From Nilaparvata lugens (Eukaryota > Arthropoda > Insecta > Hemiptera > Delphacidae): a DNA stretch of 64,000 bases. Of this stretch, positions 37,651 to 50,040 are shown piece by piece (within the stretch, counting starts at the first letter, position 1; each line of letters starts with the position of its first letter). The notes beneath the pieces are model-generated. The model had not been told where the DNA came from and did not search any database. It saw only the letters and a list, made by a program, of their open reading frames with translations. A program made the translations under genes and the position numbers. The DNA is taken from positions 17,768,531 through 17,832,530 of the forward strand of contig NC_052515.1 in NCBI RefSeq assembly GCF_014356525.2. The letters run 5' to 3'.

Positions 37651-38115
37651 AGTTATTGACAACAAAGTATTGGACTCAAGTCTCACAATACTGCTACCTC
37701 AGTTGTGATATCAGAATCAAGGACGAATTGGATTGTGAAAGAAAAATAGGCGAATCACAATGAATCAGTGGGAATATTAGTAGGTCCCTCAACAAGAAAG
37801 CGAGGAAAGAAAAATTTATCAAGTTCTACAGAGTGATGGCTGCCCCTGTTCTTCTATATGGAAGTGAATCATGGGTCACAACAAAACATCTAGAGAGCAG
37901 GGTGCAAGCATCAGAAATAAGATTCCTTCACCGGACAAAGGGTAGTGACCACCATGACCACATAAGATATGAGGATATAAGGCAAGAGCTGGGTGCCTTC
38001 AACATGAATTAAAAGGTTATATCATATCTCAACCAGTGGACAGAGAATGTCAACTGAGTGCCGACAGACAGGATTCCCTTGAAAATTCTAAACTATCACC
38101 TCATACGAAAATAGA
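37651..38115 (+). pseudogene. LINE reverse transcriptase C-terminal relic in intron 1
   Basis: Translation in the plus direction gives pieces of the region after the catalytic domain of a non-LTR retrotransposon: IRIKDELDCERKIG, KKARKEKFIKFYRVMAAPVL, LYGSESWVTTK, VQASEIRFLHRTKG, HIRYEDIRQELGAFNMN. The pattern (fixed 'LLYGSE.W' followed by 'Q..E.RFLR...G') is typical of this part of insect LINE ORF2. Stops and at least one frameshift interrupt it and the catalytic FADD region is absent. It sits 300 bp upstream of exon 2, in the sense orientation, and is non-functional. Confidence 0.7.
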
Positions 38116-38414
38116 TATAGGTAGAATTCGGAGGAGATGGCAATAAAATATAAATGTGATATCTAAACTTTTTGTTCATTTACATTTTAGAAATACTTTA
38201 CTGTAATAGATAAGATATAATATACTGTTGTGAGTTGGAACAGGCAAGAGCCTTAACCTTGAATGGAAGAAGAAGAGAGTTTTAGTATTGTAAATTGATT
38301 CGCTATTTCTCAGGAGGGGGATACCGTAGCACACTTGGACAATTATTGACCCAAGTTTCATCTTTAATCACTGGTAATTGAAAATGTTTTTTCAAAAATT
38401 TCTTCTTGTTGCAG

Positions 38415-38505
38415 AGCTGGAGCCGAGCTTCCCCTACAGGGATGTGGTCATCAAAAGGAATGTGGACATGAAACAATTCTATGAACTGGAAACTGAGATA
38501 GGCAG
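38415..38505 (+). CDS. Strn-Mlck: MLCK exon 2: pre-kinase segment and start of glycine loop
   Basis: Acceptor cttgttgcag, donor gtaaac. It encodes residues 12-41 plus two bases of codon 42: ELEPSFPYRDVVIKRN, then a VDMKQFYELETEIG segment. 'FYELETEIG' is the canonical lead-in to subdomain I of MLCK, twitchin and titin kinases, where a Tyr or Phe precedes the first Gly. This exon would be shared by longer isoforms. The next exon completes Arg42 and supplies GKFG, so the glycine loop is split by an intron of 6,005 bp. Confidence 0.85.
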
Positions 38506-40504
38506 GTAAACTAGGAGCTTATTAACAAGTAGAGGGTTGTTGTCTTGCTTGACGTTTTTCTGTGTTTTTCCGTAGCTAGTTCACCCTACAGTTATTGAAA
38601 TATCGGTATATTATTGTAACTGTAATCCACTGTTTAAAGAAAAATGCAGTGAATGAAGATCACACGCATGTTCGGACCAAATGTTTGGTGTTTCAATCCA
38701 CGTTTTTTCATCTTTTTTACAGTTTCATAGTCTCACAGTTTAATAGTTTCACTGTTTTACGTTGATTTTTAATAGATGTTTCAACCCTAGATTAGTGGAG
38801 ATAATGTGTAGCTAAGCTACTAAGTAGCTATTGGCTACTGCTCATACATTCTCATGGCTTTTACATACCAAATCATCCCATTTATTTCAACAGGAATAAA
38901 TTCGGATCGATTCCTAGTGATCGGTAGTGGAGATCAGATTAGATTGAATAATCAATGATCAATTTATAAAAAATGTACAATACAATACCATTAATCAATA
39001 CGATATTAGGCTGGCTTGTATCCAAGTTACTGCTGAATAAACTTTTGATTTCTGATTGAATAGTATGTTGAGGTAAGTAACGGTTTAATGAACAATCTGA
39101 AGAGTTATTCATTTTATTTGTCAGTAGCGTTGGCTTCAAGTAGTCATTCTTCTTACAGTAATTCCGAGAATATGCTACTAATCCAATCTGAGCAAATAGA
39201 TATCAAGACCACGACACAAATTTCAAAATTGTTTCAATGCTTCCCGTCTTTAGAAATATTTTGAGATAGAAAATACCGGTGTTAGAAAGTATTAAAGAAA
39301 ATTAACATTTCTTTGGCTAATTTTCAATGATAATTTGGGAATGAAATAGTAATGTCCAAGCCTGTTTTTTCCCATTCCTGATCATAATAAGTTGAGTGAT
39401 TGATTGATTCATTCGTAAATATAATTATTATAATACAGAAATATCGCAAAGAAATTTCAAAGATCTTTTTCAGACATTATTTGAGAAGAAATCGCCAAAA
39501 TATTTCTAGGTTGGCTGCACCGTTGCACAATTGACTCACTCTGTCGAAACGGCAGAGCATATTTAGGAAATTGAGATTGGCAATCCTCCAATTACTCAGA
39601 GACTGTGTTAGAGAAGAAAGAGGGGAATACAACATGAAAGAAATTGAGAGAGTGGAAGAGAGATAAAGAAGGAGGAATGGTGAGAGGGTGGATGTCTGGA
39701 TTCAGGTCAAAGATCACCAACAAATTTTGAATTTAGATCGTTCTGGCACAAATAATCAAAAACATAGTTGCACTGGAATAAGAAGAGCACATAATTAGAT
39801 GGAAGCTCTCATATAGAGAATCGGCAACGACCTTCCCAATTCATTAGTAACTGTGACAGCGCCAAATATTCTGAGGTTTTTAAGATTTTGGTAAAAATGT
39901 TTGGATCAGAACCTTGTTCTGGTTATGTTGTCAATCTTGTATAACAGTACATATCCGATTTCTACTCCACATTACCACATACCATTTTATACCCTGGAAC
40001 TCCTCTATTGGAATAACCAAAAAAGGCGAAGTTTTTTACTGTAGAACAACACTTCTATCAATTTGAATGTACTCGTACTATCCTCTTAAATTTACACTGC
40101 TTCATCAATTAATTCAAGTTCTTAATGCAAGTTACATTCCATTTCAAAATTAGAAAGTAATTGACCCAACTTTTAGCTAGTTATAATATAATCACATTGA
40201 TCAGGTAACGCTCTCTTGGCACTTACATTGGAAGTAATAACTTCATTTCTGTTTCAATTCATAGAGAGAGTCAGCTGTGCTGAATAGTGAGTTGTGTTTT
40301 TTCTGGCTCTAAATTTTGTGAAATTACTCAAAAATTTTCCAATTAATGGTGATTTGAGTGTGATATTTTTGTTTTTTTCTGTTTTCAACCATCAAAAATT
40401 TAAAAACCTTAGTTTTCGTTGTTTTTGAGTGAAAATGGATTAAATTTTAGTAAAGTGAAATCATAACCCTATTTTGGACTTTTAAAATGTTACCTATCTA
40501 AATG

Positions 40505-40592
40505 TGGGAGAGAAATAGTACAAGGAGTATCCTTAGTTTTTCTCTCCCAATCAGTGCTTCTTTGTAAAAAATATAAATAAAATAAATAATAA
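40505..40592 (+). repeat. Retroelement-type 3' hairpin with A-rich tail in intron 2
   Basis: Perfect 11-bp stem TGGGAGAGAAA (40505-40515) and TTTCTCTCCCA (40539-40549). A nested short stem AAGGA/TCCTT lies in the loop (40522-40534). About 20 bp later comes an A-rich tail of aaataaata units (40567-40592). A terminal hairpin followed by a simple A/T tail resembles LINE or SINE 3' ends. The body of such an element upstream is not recognisable. Confidence 0.5.
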
Positions 40593-43019
40593 ATGCCCGT
40601 TGGATTGTGGACCGTTGGAATCCCCTTGAAGCCTTCCCGTTCGGCTAGCTAATTCCACTATCAAACTATTAAGATCTCCAACATGATTTTTCCCTGATTC
40701 AGAGTTCCCTTTTCATGAGGACCCAGCATAAAAAAACTTTGTTTCATAAAATTAATGAATAATTCCATCAAATACGAATAGATATACACAAATTTCAGGA
40801 AATCTGTTGATTCATCTAAAATTGAATTATTCATTCTGAAAAGAACATTTATTTTACACTACCGATTAGCGATTACAGTCGACCAAACCAGTTTGAACTC
40901 TCCCTCCTTTGTTATCAGTCTATCATTATCTAATTAATTGAAAATTCATTCATTTCCATGAATCGAATGTAATATATCTGTACATGTATGATCTGTACTC
41001 ATACAATGAATGAATGAATTAGTCCTAACAAGTAGCATAATGATAACTCTCCCTGAGCAAAATGTCCATTTCTCAGTCCACGAGGAACGAAACACATTAT
41101 AGTAGTTATCGTAACTCATGATGCCTAATCCTTATCATGAATGAGCTAGAAAAAATCATATCCATGCATGAATATGCATTGCGTGACTTTTATACTCAAT
41201 TACTTTGCTTTCGAAGTAGAAGCGGGCGACATGAGAAATGAGTTTAAGTGAGAGGATGTTTGGTGACTCGCAAAAATTGACCTGTTGAAATATGTACAAG
41301 ACTTACTTCACTTACGATCAGTGTCTCAATATTCTCAATGAATCATCCAACTTGGAATGTTTCCAAAAGTGATGCCACCCATCAAAATCAACTGTCTCCA
41401 AGTTGATGTAATGATTGAATAATGACTTGGAATGACTGAAAAAGTGAAAGTCAACTCTTACCTATGTCGGATTGCTGTTTTTCGACACTGGATGTGGTTT
41501 TAGTGAAGCTGAAGTGATGCTCACAATTCTCTTCGAGAGTATTGCTTGCTCATGTTTTGAATGATGTAGATGATAGATATTTCCTGTAAACAATATCATA
41601 TTTACTGTAGATGCTCGTGCTTTCACTAAGCACGGTTTGGTGAACCAATCAGAACTATTCAAAACCAGGTAGTTGGTTGGTAGTTGGTCGATGCTGATTA
41701 GTTCCTGTCAGAGCCAGTCAATTACATTAGACCCATGTTTCACAATACATTCTCGACTGTACAGTAACGAAACCTGAACGTTGTGTCAGTTGCTTCTATC
41801 AAAGAATAAACAATCTTGTATAAATATTATTACAGTATATTATATTATATAGTTCACCATTCCTAGTTCAATAGGAACAACCCTATTCCTATTAAACATT
41901 CTATGTTTTAAAGGAATGACTACAGTTTTCGTCATGCTGCTATCACCACAGAGGAAAGACCTTAGTTCTGTTATTCCTTCTTCTGTAATATCACTTATTT
42001 CCCCTCTGTATATAAGTAGCTTAATAAATTGATTCTAAATTCAGGCAACCAAGACATGCTTGACTGTGACCAAAATTTGTTCCAGAGAGATTTATAATCA
42101 AATTAAACAATCATTATTCCTCTTTCATGAAGAAGTTCATCTTCCAAACCCTGGTGGATTTTTCCATGATAGTGATGATAATAATAATAATAATACTGTA
42201 ACATTAATATTGGTAGAAAGGACATTACCTCTCTTTCCATTCGTTTCATGACGCTAGCTCATCTTTTAAAAGTTCATGATGTTTTTCTCCTATTTAATAA
42301 GTGTCGCTTTCTCCAAAGTTGGTTTCCCATTTATCATTGTACGGTCGCATGAATTATAATGTGTTCCAATTGAGTCAGCTAATCGTTTAAACTAGAATTT
42401 CAGTTCAACTTTTTTGAAGAAAAACACCCTAAAGTTGATGAAGGAATTACTCAATGATTCATTAGGTTGATTATCATTGATTACATTCAAAGAAGTTAAT
42501 AAATGATCCATATTACCTGTAATGTGTGATCTATTTTTTGAACTGTGATCTGTGAGCATAATTCATTTTCAATAATTGATCAGATTTTAAAAAGTTGATT
42601 ATCTTGCCATGGGTACAATCAAAGATGAAGGAACAGAGGATGTCCTCCACTCCGTGGTACAAGCAATCAATTCATCTAGTGAATTGTTTCGTGAGTGTTA
42701 CTAGAGTACGATGCTATTGAATTATCTTTTCTCGGCCAAGCGAGTCGACAAGCGAAGTCTGCAGCTGTGATTCAAGTCATTCTGTCATCATTCCTGTCCA
42801 ATCACATCATTGCTCCTCTCTCAAGCAATGCTGACAGTTTAAAGTGAATCGAACCATAGCGATTCTTTCTTTAGCAGACGGCGACTTCTTCATGATACCT
42901 TCCCCCTGAACTACCCCACCCCTAAACCCGAAATAGATGCGCCGACCTCTGAATTCGGCCACCGGTCGCCGCATACCAAACACCATGACGTCATGATTGT
43001 TTCAAGTAATGGCGGCAAA

Positions 43020-43270
43020 TTTGAACAATTCATTTGTTTATTTATTGAAAACAAAAACGTGAAAATGTAGAAAAACTAGGAGCATTAGGACTAATTAGAA
43101 CAATCAATTCATTCATTTATTTATTGAATACAAACTTGTGTATGCTAATGAAAATATAGAAAATTAGAAGCGTTAGGTCTAATTAGAACAATCAATTCAT
43201 TTATCTATTTATTGAATACAAACTTGTGTATGTTAATGAAAAAAAACTGAAAATTAGAAGCATTTGGTCT
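43020..43270. repeat. Three-copy tandem repeat, 90-bp unit, intron 2
   Basis: 'tttatttattgaa(t/a)acaaa', then 'gaaaat.tagaaaa', 'ag.attaggtctaattagaac' and 'aatcaattcattta' is repeated from about 43030, 43118 and 43208. Copies two and three differ at only a few bases. Confidence 0.8.
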
Positions 43271-43689
43271 CGTTAAAAAACGCTGGGGGATGGGTTGACT
43301 CTTCTAAAAACCCTCATTATAGAATTAAATCAAGCCTGAACAAAGAAAAACACATTTTAAGGTTAAAAATCGTCCCTTGGCATATGGGCTAGATAGATAG
43401 ATTTATCTATCCTTGGCAAAGGGAAAGTTGTGGTGACTTCCGATATACTTACATCTAACTATGCAAATAGAGCTGCAGGGTGTGAGATGTAAAATTGTAA
43501 TCCAAAACATTTCCCTCCATACTTTTTGGGCATTCGTTGCCTGAACTTTCCGTTTCTAGTCTCATATTGGTTTAGCACGTGTATCGTTGAACTTTTTCTA
43601 ATCTTAAACACCTTACATTAACAGACGTGATGACTAATCTTGCTTGAACACCTTTCATTAACAGTAGCGATGACAGAGATTATAAATAT

Positions 43690-44000
43690 ATCATTGGTTA
43701 TACTGTGATAGGTTTATTTCTCTCATAACTTAACCCTCATTGGCTCCTGTCATGTAGACACTACATTACTAATGGTTAGTTACTGATTGGTTGAATTGTA
43801 ACTCAACTACTACTGGCTATCGATATAACAACTAGTCGATACTTTACTATTGCTAAGATTTTGATTGTTCAGATTTCTGTATCACAACTCCTATTGGTCG
43901 TTGTCATGACAACAGAGTCTCTGCTATCCCATTGGCTATCAAGAAACAGCAGACGGGCTCGTTCTTCCTTACTCCCTTGTGATTGGCTTGGGGCGGGTCA
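43690..44000. repeat. Cluster of ATTGG (inverted CCAAT) motifs in intron 2
   Basis: ATTGGC, ATTGGT and ATTGGTT occur at about 43695, 43738, 43787, 43904, 43931 and 43981, partly within a diverged unit (CTATTGGTCGTTGTCATGAC compare CATTGGCTCCTGTCATGTAG). It may be a decayed tandem repeat or a CCAAT-box cluster; there is no sign of a promoter product. Confidence 0.3.
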
Positions 44001-44510
44001 GGTCTAGTGAAACAACCAACTATCTCCTCAAGAGATAAATTTTGAAACTTGTATCTTATCTCTCATAGGTTATTCTCATTTTAAGTGTTGATCTTCAATA
44101 CAGTGATTAATATAGTCAATTAATACAGTATAATCTGCAGTAAGTGTGATCTGTAATACTCGTAATATTACGCCCTAATATTTTATTGATATAATAGAGT
44201 TTTCTCCTATGATTGAATTGAATCATTAGGTGGAATTGCTTCCCGCCTATACCTCGAAACTATTAATCTTACGGTCATAACTATACGATACTAAATTGAA
44301 GCTTTTAAATTACTTGAAACTGTTATTCGACAATATTGTTTACATGATATTTTTAGTTGTTTTCGAGATATCGACTTCACATTTGATTTATTTAGCAGCC
44401 ACTGTTTTCCTTTCATAGGCCTATGATGGATTTGTAAACATTTTTGTTTTTTATAATGTTTACTATTGTTTTTTTATAATGAATCAATGGTTTTCTGTTG
44501 TTCTGTTCAG

Positions 44511-44714
44511 GGGCAAATTCGGCACAGTGTACAGATGCAGAGAGAAAAGCAGTGGACTCCAGTTGGCGGCCAAGTTCGTGGGGATGGGACGCCGACAGGA
44601 GCGTCGCAACGTTGAAAGGGAAGTGGACATAATGCGCACACTCCAACATCCACGCCTCATACAGCTCTACGACGCCTTCGAGATATCCAACGTCATGTGT
44701 GTCATACAGGAGTT
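44511..44714 (+). CDS. Strn-Mlck: MLCK exon 3: kinase N-lobe
   Basis: Acceptor ttctgttcag, donor gtgagt. It encodes GKFGTVYRCREKSSG (rest of the glycine loop), then LAAKFV with the ATP-anchoring Lys63, EREVDIM with the helix-C Glu79, LQHPRLIQLYDAFE, and the hinge approach MCVIQEL. The order and spacing match kinase subdomains I-V. It is distinctly GC-richer than the flanking introns. A minus-strand open frame over the same bases is a shadow. Confidence 0.95.
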
Positions 44715-45461
44715 GTGAGTATCATCAAACACAACTAACAAGTGATAATTAAATGCCAAATCAATTGATTCATTGAGAGTGCTTCATTCATGCAGATTAC
44801 TATACTGTCCTATAGACTCATATTAATTCAATTCATTATTAATTTATTGTCGTGAGCATTTAGACAAATACATGGACATCGTCAGGTACTCAATATGAGA
44901 GCAAATATCGCGAAACAATAATTACAGTCATACAATAGACTAGAAATTAGACATTAGATTACACATAAGCTCAGTCAATACTGCTATATAACACAATAAA
45001 ATCATGAATATGAAAGACGACATTATTTCACACATTCATGTACTCATCAACAGAATAAAAGCTCTTATCAAGCAGATATTTCTTAACCTCAGATCACAAC
45101 GTCATTATGCAAGTTTTGTAAAATTCACGGAAGCAGCTCAATATTCCTTTCACAAGAGGGATGCTCTGTATGTTCCATTGAGGATTCTATTCAAATTGAA
45201 ATAAACTACTTTTATCTCGCTTTAAAAGTTTGGTCCGCATCTTAGAACAAACTTTTCGAATACAACTTCATTTTTTTCAAATGTGAAGGTGGTTATAAAT
45301 GGAACATGATTTGGATACAGAATTTCAAGAGAAAAAAATATAGCGAAAACCGCACATCGATATCTCAAACAGTAAGAATGAGCTCTCACAATGGCAGAGA
45401 AAACTTATTATGTTGTATTCTGAGGTATTGGTAATTGCGTAAATAATAGGCCTATGTATTT

Positions 45462-45722
45462 AGTAGGAGGAGGAGTAGGAGGAGGAGGTAGTGGCGGAGG
45501 AGGAGGAGGACGAATAGGTGGAGAAGAAGGTAGTGGAAAAGAAAGAGGAAGAGAAGCTGGAGTATAAATAGGTGTTGAGGGATGATAAGGAATAGATGGA
45601 GAAGGTATAGGAGAAGGAAGTGGAGAAGAATGAGGAGGAAAAGGAGGAGGAGAAAGAGGAGGAGAAGGGGAAGGAGAAGGAGGAGGAGGATGAGGAGGAG
45701 GAAGATTAGCTGGTGGAGAGGA
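45462..45722. repeat. (GGA)n polypurine tract, intron 3
   Basis: About 260 bp of GGA/GAA-rich purine on the plus strand, that is, on the transcribed gene's sense strand. The Arg-rich open frame over it is an artefact. Confidence 0.9.
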
Positions 45723-46247
45723 GAGAAATTACAATATCTTATTATGTGTTGTGATATCAGACTAGAGGCTACCTAATAGCGAACATTTAATGTGATAATA
45801 ATTGGTAAAATTAATATTGATAATGATATAATTATCAAAGCTAATAATATCCATTACAGTAATAGAGCAGTTCATTATAATAAATAAATACATTTCAATT
45901 GAGTTCGAAATAATTTGAATCTATCTGTTTACATTCACCCTGAACAGGTCCAGTTGTCTTGTGATGAAAATTACTGAGATATTGCAATCATTCAAATGCC
46001 AACGAATCATTAATTATCATAAACGAAAATTCAAATTAAATGATGTAGTTCACCCCGAAGACTTCTGCTACTGCAAATATTGTCAACAGGGTAAACAGCT
46101 ACATGGAAATACGATGAGCCCTACTACTATTCAAAAATTATATTTTGTCAGCCCGGGAAATCGGGTCTAATTGACGGGAAATTGTCTCTAATTTCACTAC
46201 TTAACTGTATTTAAATATTTTAGAAATAATTGTTGTTTGTTTGTTAG

Positions 46248-46389
46248 GATTGAAGGCGGCGAGCTGTTTGAGAGAGTGATTGATGACGATTTCATTCTGA
46301 CAGAGAAGGCATGCACTGTCTTTGTCAGACAAATATGCGAGGCAGTCGAGTTCATACATTCTCAGCACATTCTTCATCTCGATCTCAAG
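46248..46389 (+). CDS. Strn-Mlck: MLCK exon 4: subdomains V-VIb
   Basis: Acceptor gtttgttag, donor gtaagt. It encodes the MLCK-typical EGGELFERVIDDDF, then TEKACTVFVRQICEAVEFIH, and ends exactly at HLDLK (Asp155 catalytic base, Lys157). GGELF..V is characteristic of the CaMK/MLCK group. The following intron (3,295 bp) splits the catalytic loop between HLDLK and PEN in phase 0. The open frame visible past 46389 is intron. Confidence 0.95.
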
Positions 46390-46647
46390 GTAAGTGCATT
46401 CTTCAAATTCTCTCAAAAATTGCTGTCAAAATTGAAATATATTTTCGTCTTGTTATACAAATATTTCACGAGCTCTAAGCATCAACACAAAGCGCTGCTT
46501 TTTCTCTCAATATTTTCTACTGCAATATCATGTTTTAGGTAATAATGATATAATTATTACTGGTAATGTTATCCAAATTTTATTCTTAAATCATACGAGT
46601 CGTAATTCCTTCATGCAATACGCTGTTCAAATTTGTCACTGCTTTTG

Positions 46648-47262
46648 CTATAGTGTGGTCCACGTTATAATGACTGTGTAGAAAGATAGAACAGAGTTGT
46701 CGATTTTCTGCCTTGCCATTGCCTTTTGTAGAGGATATAGCTGAAACCGGTATATCCGATGTAAGAACATGTATTCATTCTTGTTTTGAATAAATAATCA
46801 ATTATAATACTTCATTCGTCAATTTTTTTTCAAAATAATAAAATTTTTCAATTGAGATGAAATATTTTGTTAATTGGTTATATTTCTACATTGATAAAGA
46901 ACGATAGTGGCAAGATGAAAACGGTAGTGGCACGGAATAAGCATAAAGTGTGTAGTGTTTCTTTCCTCTGTGGTAGTGGTCACGAAATGTGTGAGTAGTG
47001 GCCAGCCAGCTAGATTGCGTCATCGCCACCAACCGAGGTTTTTAACACCTATTGGCAATTTATGAAACTTATTTGTTAAAAATGAAAACAGATGATTGGA
47101 TAAAAAATGACGTCAGCTCTATCGGAAATTCAGCACAAACATGCGCGTGACACCTACCGTCTTCTTCTATATACCGTGGATATCTGCTTTGCCGAATGAT
47201 AGACAAGGGTAGCAACACTAATGTTAATCGAATACTGTCATTTCAACGTGGACCTCACTAAA
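46648..47262. mobile_element. MITE-like element with AGTGNGGTCCACGTT ends, intron 4
   Basis: Left end 'tagtgtggtccacgttataa' (46651-46670) and right end reverse-complement 'tagtgaggtccacgttgaaa' (from 47260). Matching continues weakly inward for about 60 bp. The body is about 615 bp, non-coding, with polymorphic T runs. It probably belongs to an abundant insect MITE family (recollection). No target-site duplication could be confirmed. Confidence 0.65.
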
Positions 47263-47269
47263 GTAGGCC

Positions 47270-49370
47270 TACTGTACTCTATCCCCTCTCATAACAGTAT
47301 AATGAGATTCACAAACTCTCGAAATTCCTTAAAAGTAACATCAATCCAATGCTGATTGCTTGAAGTGAAAATCAATGCAACCAGTTCAAGGAGTTTTGTC
47401 AAAGTTCCACGAAATATTATTTCAGTGATAAACTTTATCATGATGTTGCATAATCAATTTCAACTCATTTCACATTTTTTACTCAACTATTTTCAGTTTT
47501 TTGTTTCAAAATACAAATAGAATCTGCTCATGTATGGTCTCCAACTTCTGTTTTCGTACGGTATTCAATTATATCTACAGTCTGTTCAAATCCTAGTTTG
47601 CAGCATTGCTCTTATGGAGTATAATGCTGTCAGATTTCACAGAATCCAGAGAGCTGTGAGCTAATAATGTGAGAAGAAGAGCGGAAAAGAGAGCTTAGGA
47701 CTTCTTGATAGGATCAGCATAAAAACGGCAACATTGCGTTCCTATTCTTATAATATGATTCTTATTCAAATCAAATCTAAGGTTATTCATAAAAAAACAA
47801 TCACAGTGCAAATTAGAATATTAAAACATTTAATACAATTAAAACAATGAAGTTTTATGCATTGAATAATTTCTTAACAGGCATAAATAATTCAATGAAT
47901 TAATATACACCCCACTATAAATTATATGTGTTGATTGAAATAGCATTGTCCATAAAGCCCCGTGATGCTAACTGAGGTTTGCATGGATCATAAATAATGG
48001 TATAGCGTTTTTCAATGATGACTGACATTAGTTCTCCAAAAAAACTTCAAATTATTAGGAAAGAAGCAGAGGGTATAGAATGTTACATCTTAGAATCTTA
48101 GAATTTTACATTCTATACTCTCTGTTAGAGAGTATACATTCTACTCTGGATAGAAGTTGTCCATGTTATCTCAAGGTTTACATTACTTATAGATAATTTC
48201 ATAGGTTGTGACTATATTCCTTTGGAATGAAATTCATATTCAGAAAATCATTTGAATCTATTATTAGTAAACATCTCAACAAAAAAAATACATTTTTTAA
48301 TTTTCATACGTGATGCATATTACACACTTGAACTGTTTTAAACCATCAGTTCTCTAAACTCTGAAGACGTTCATGATTCCAATGACGGTAGACGGTACTC
48401 TAGTATTAATTGATGTGATTTCTACAAGTACTGTAGATTGATAGAACAATGATTAAACAATCATAGAACAGATTATGTTCTCAGAAACAAGTAGAACTTT
48501 CTAAAATTTAAAGTACTGATTATAGCACTCCGTTACTGTTTCTGCCAAACAATGAAAGAAAATTGGAAGAGAGTGCAAGTCGGAATTTTTCCACATTGGC
48601 ATGACTGTTGTTTTGGCAGTTCTTCACATGTGGCAAACCGAACTGTATCACAATAATTATTTACCTGTGCACAATACTCAATGAAAAGTAGACATTCATA
48701 GTTCATCTATTGATTCAAAATGCATAATTATTCATTTTTAACTATTATTTTGCTCTTATTTGTTGTAATTGTTTTATAAATGTAATGGAATAAATAAATA
48801 AAATAATCGAATAAATAAACTGAATAAATGCCTACAATTATAAGCCTATTGATGCTGATCGAGCTATGATAATGATTTCATGATTCCTCATTCTTTTCAG
48901 TCTTACACTAATACAAATAATTGATAATAGCTTCAAAATAATAACTCTATGCAAATCAATCACGAAAAGTAATTTTTAGCCGTCCTAAAACTCACTATAT
49001 TACTTTCAAATTTGAAACATTTCAAGTAATATTGCTGATCTATGATGATAATTTCATGATCCTCTATCCATCATTCTAGTCTTATACTGTTACAAATTAA
49101 AAATCAATCATAGAAACTAATTTGTTAAACCTACTAAAACTATACAGAAAAGAGATCTTAAGAAGATTACCTATTTATAGGGCGTTTATGTTCCAAATTT
49201 CACTGTTAAGTCTAACTCAAGACGGACGATAGTCCTAGTACTTGTTTTTGGTGAAGCTGTGTAACGCTATTAGTTCCTTATACTGTGCCGCTCTCACACT
49301 CTCACCTGGTCAAAACAGTAATAAGTATAACATACAGTAGTCGACAGTAGTCGGCGTGAGTTAACAAAAA
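47270..49370. other. Intron 4 remainder, with diverged duplications
   Basis: AT-rich intron DNA. A unit containing 'tgctgatc.a.ctatgat', 'gataatgatttcatgat' and 'tcttacact..tacaaat' occurs near 48853 and again near 49036, about 180 bp apart. A 9-bp perfect hairpin (ATACTCTCT-gtt-AGAGAGTAT) lies at 48115-48135. No exon was found. Confidence 0.5.
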
Positions 49371-49374
49371 ACTC

Positions 49375-49640
49375 GGCTCGAAAATTGAAGCATAATTGAC
49401 CTATGCCAAGGGATATCTTCTTATGCTATCTATCTTTTCTCTATGGTTTCAGTAGAGATATATGTTTATCCCTTGATAAGATCGTCTTGAAATATTGGAA
49501 CATGAACGACCTATACGATTTTTTTGCTTTATTTTCTCTAATTTATGGTTTTTGTAGGGATTTATTGGAACATAAATGACGTATACTATTGGAATATTAT
49601 CTTCTTATGCTATATATCCTCTCTCTATGCTCAAACTAAC
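49375..49640. repeat. Diverged triplicate unit before exon 5
   Basis: 'aacat.a.tgacctata' then 'tcttatgctat.tat' then 'tctctatggttt..gtag' repeats from about 49386, 49498 and 49569 with substantial divergence. It ends within 50 bp of the exon 5 acceptor. Confidence 0.5.
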
Positions 49641-49684
49641 TCATTTTCCAAATCGAAAAAATTAAAACAGTGAGCTTTTTCCAG

Positions 49685-49884
49685 CCAGAAAACATCCTGT
49701 GCTTGACGCGGACCGGCAATCGGATAAAAATCATCGACTTTGGCCTGGCACGGAAGATCGAGCCGGACAAGAAGTTGCAGGTGCTGTTTGGCACCCCCGA
49801 GTTTGTGGCGCCCGAGGTCGTCAACTTCGACCAGATCGGATTCGGCACAGACATGTGGTCTGTCGGCGTTATCTGCTATGTGCT
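49685..49884 (+). CDS. Strn-Mlck: MLCK exon 5: activation segment
   Basis: Acceptor ctttttccag, donor gtgagt. It encodes PENILCLTRTGNRIKIIDFG (residues 158-177, with the metal-binding Asp175), LARKIEPDKKLQVLFGTPEF, VAPEV, and FGTDMWSVGVICYV. The GTPEFVAPEV motif and the lack of a phosphorylatable TxxS-type activation loop are standard for the MLCK/titin family. Two shadow frames on the plus strand and one on the minus strand exist because the exon is GC-rich. Confidence 0.95.
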
Positions 49885-50040
49885 GTGAGTTTCCGTCTAA
49901 ATTATTGACCTTCGATCAAAAATCGTGATCGACTTGCGATCAAAATAGAAACTCAAAGATAACTGTGTTCCATTTCCATAGGCTACTTTTCCACTCATGA
50001 AATAAAACTTGAATTTAAATAACACTTATAAAGTGAAAAT

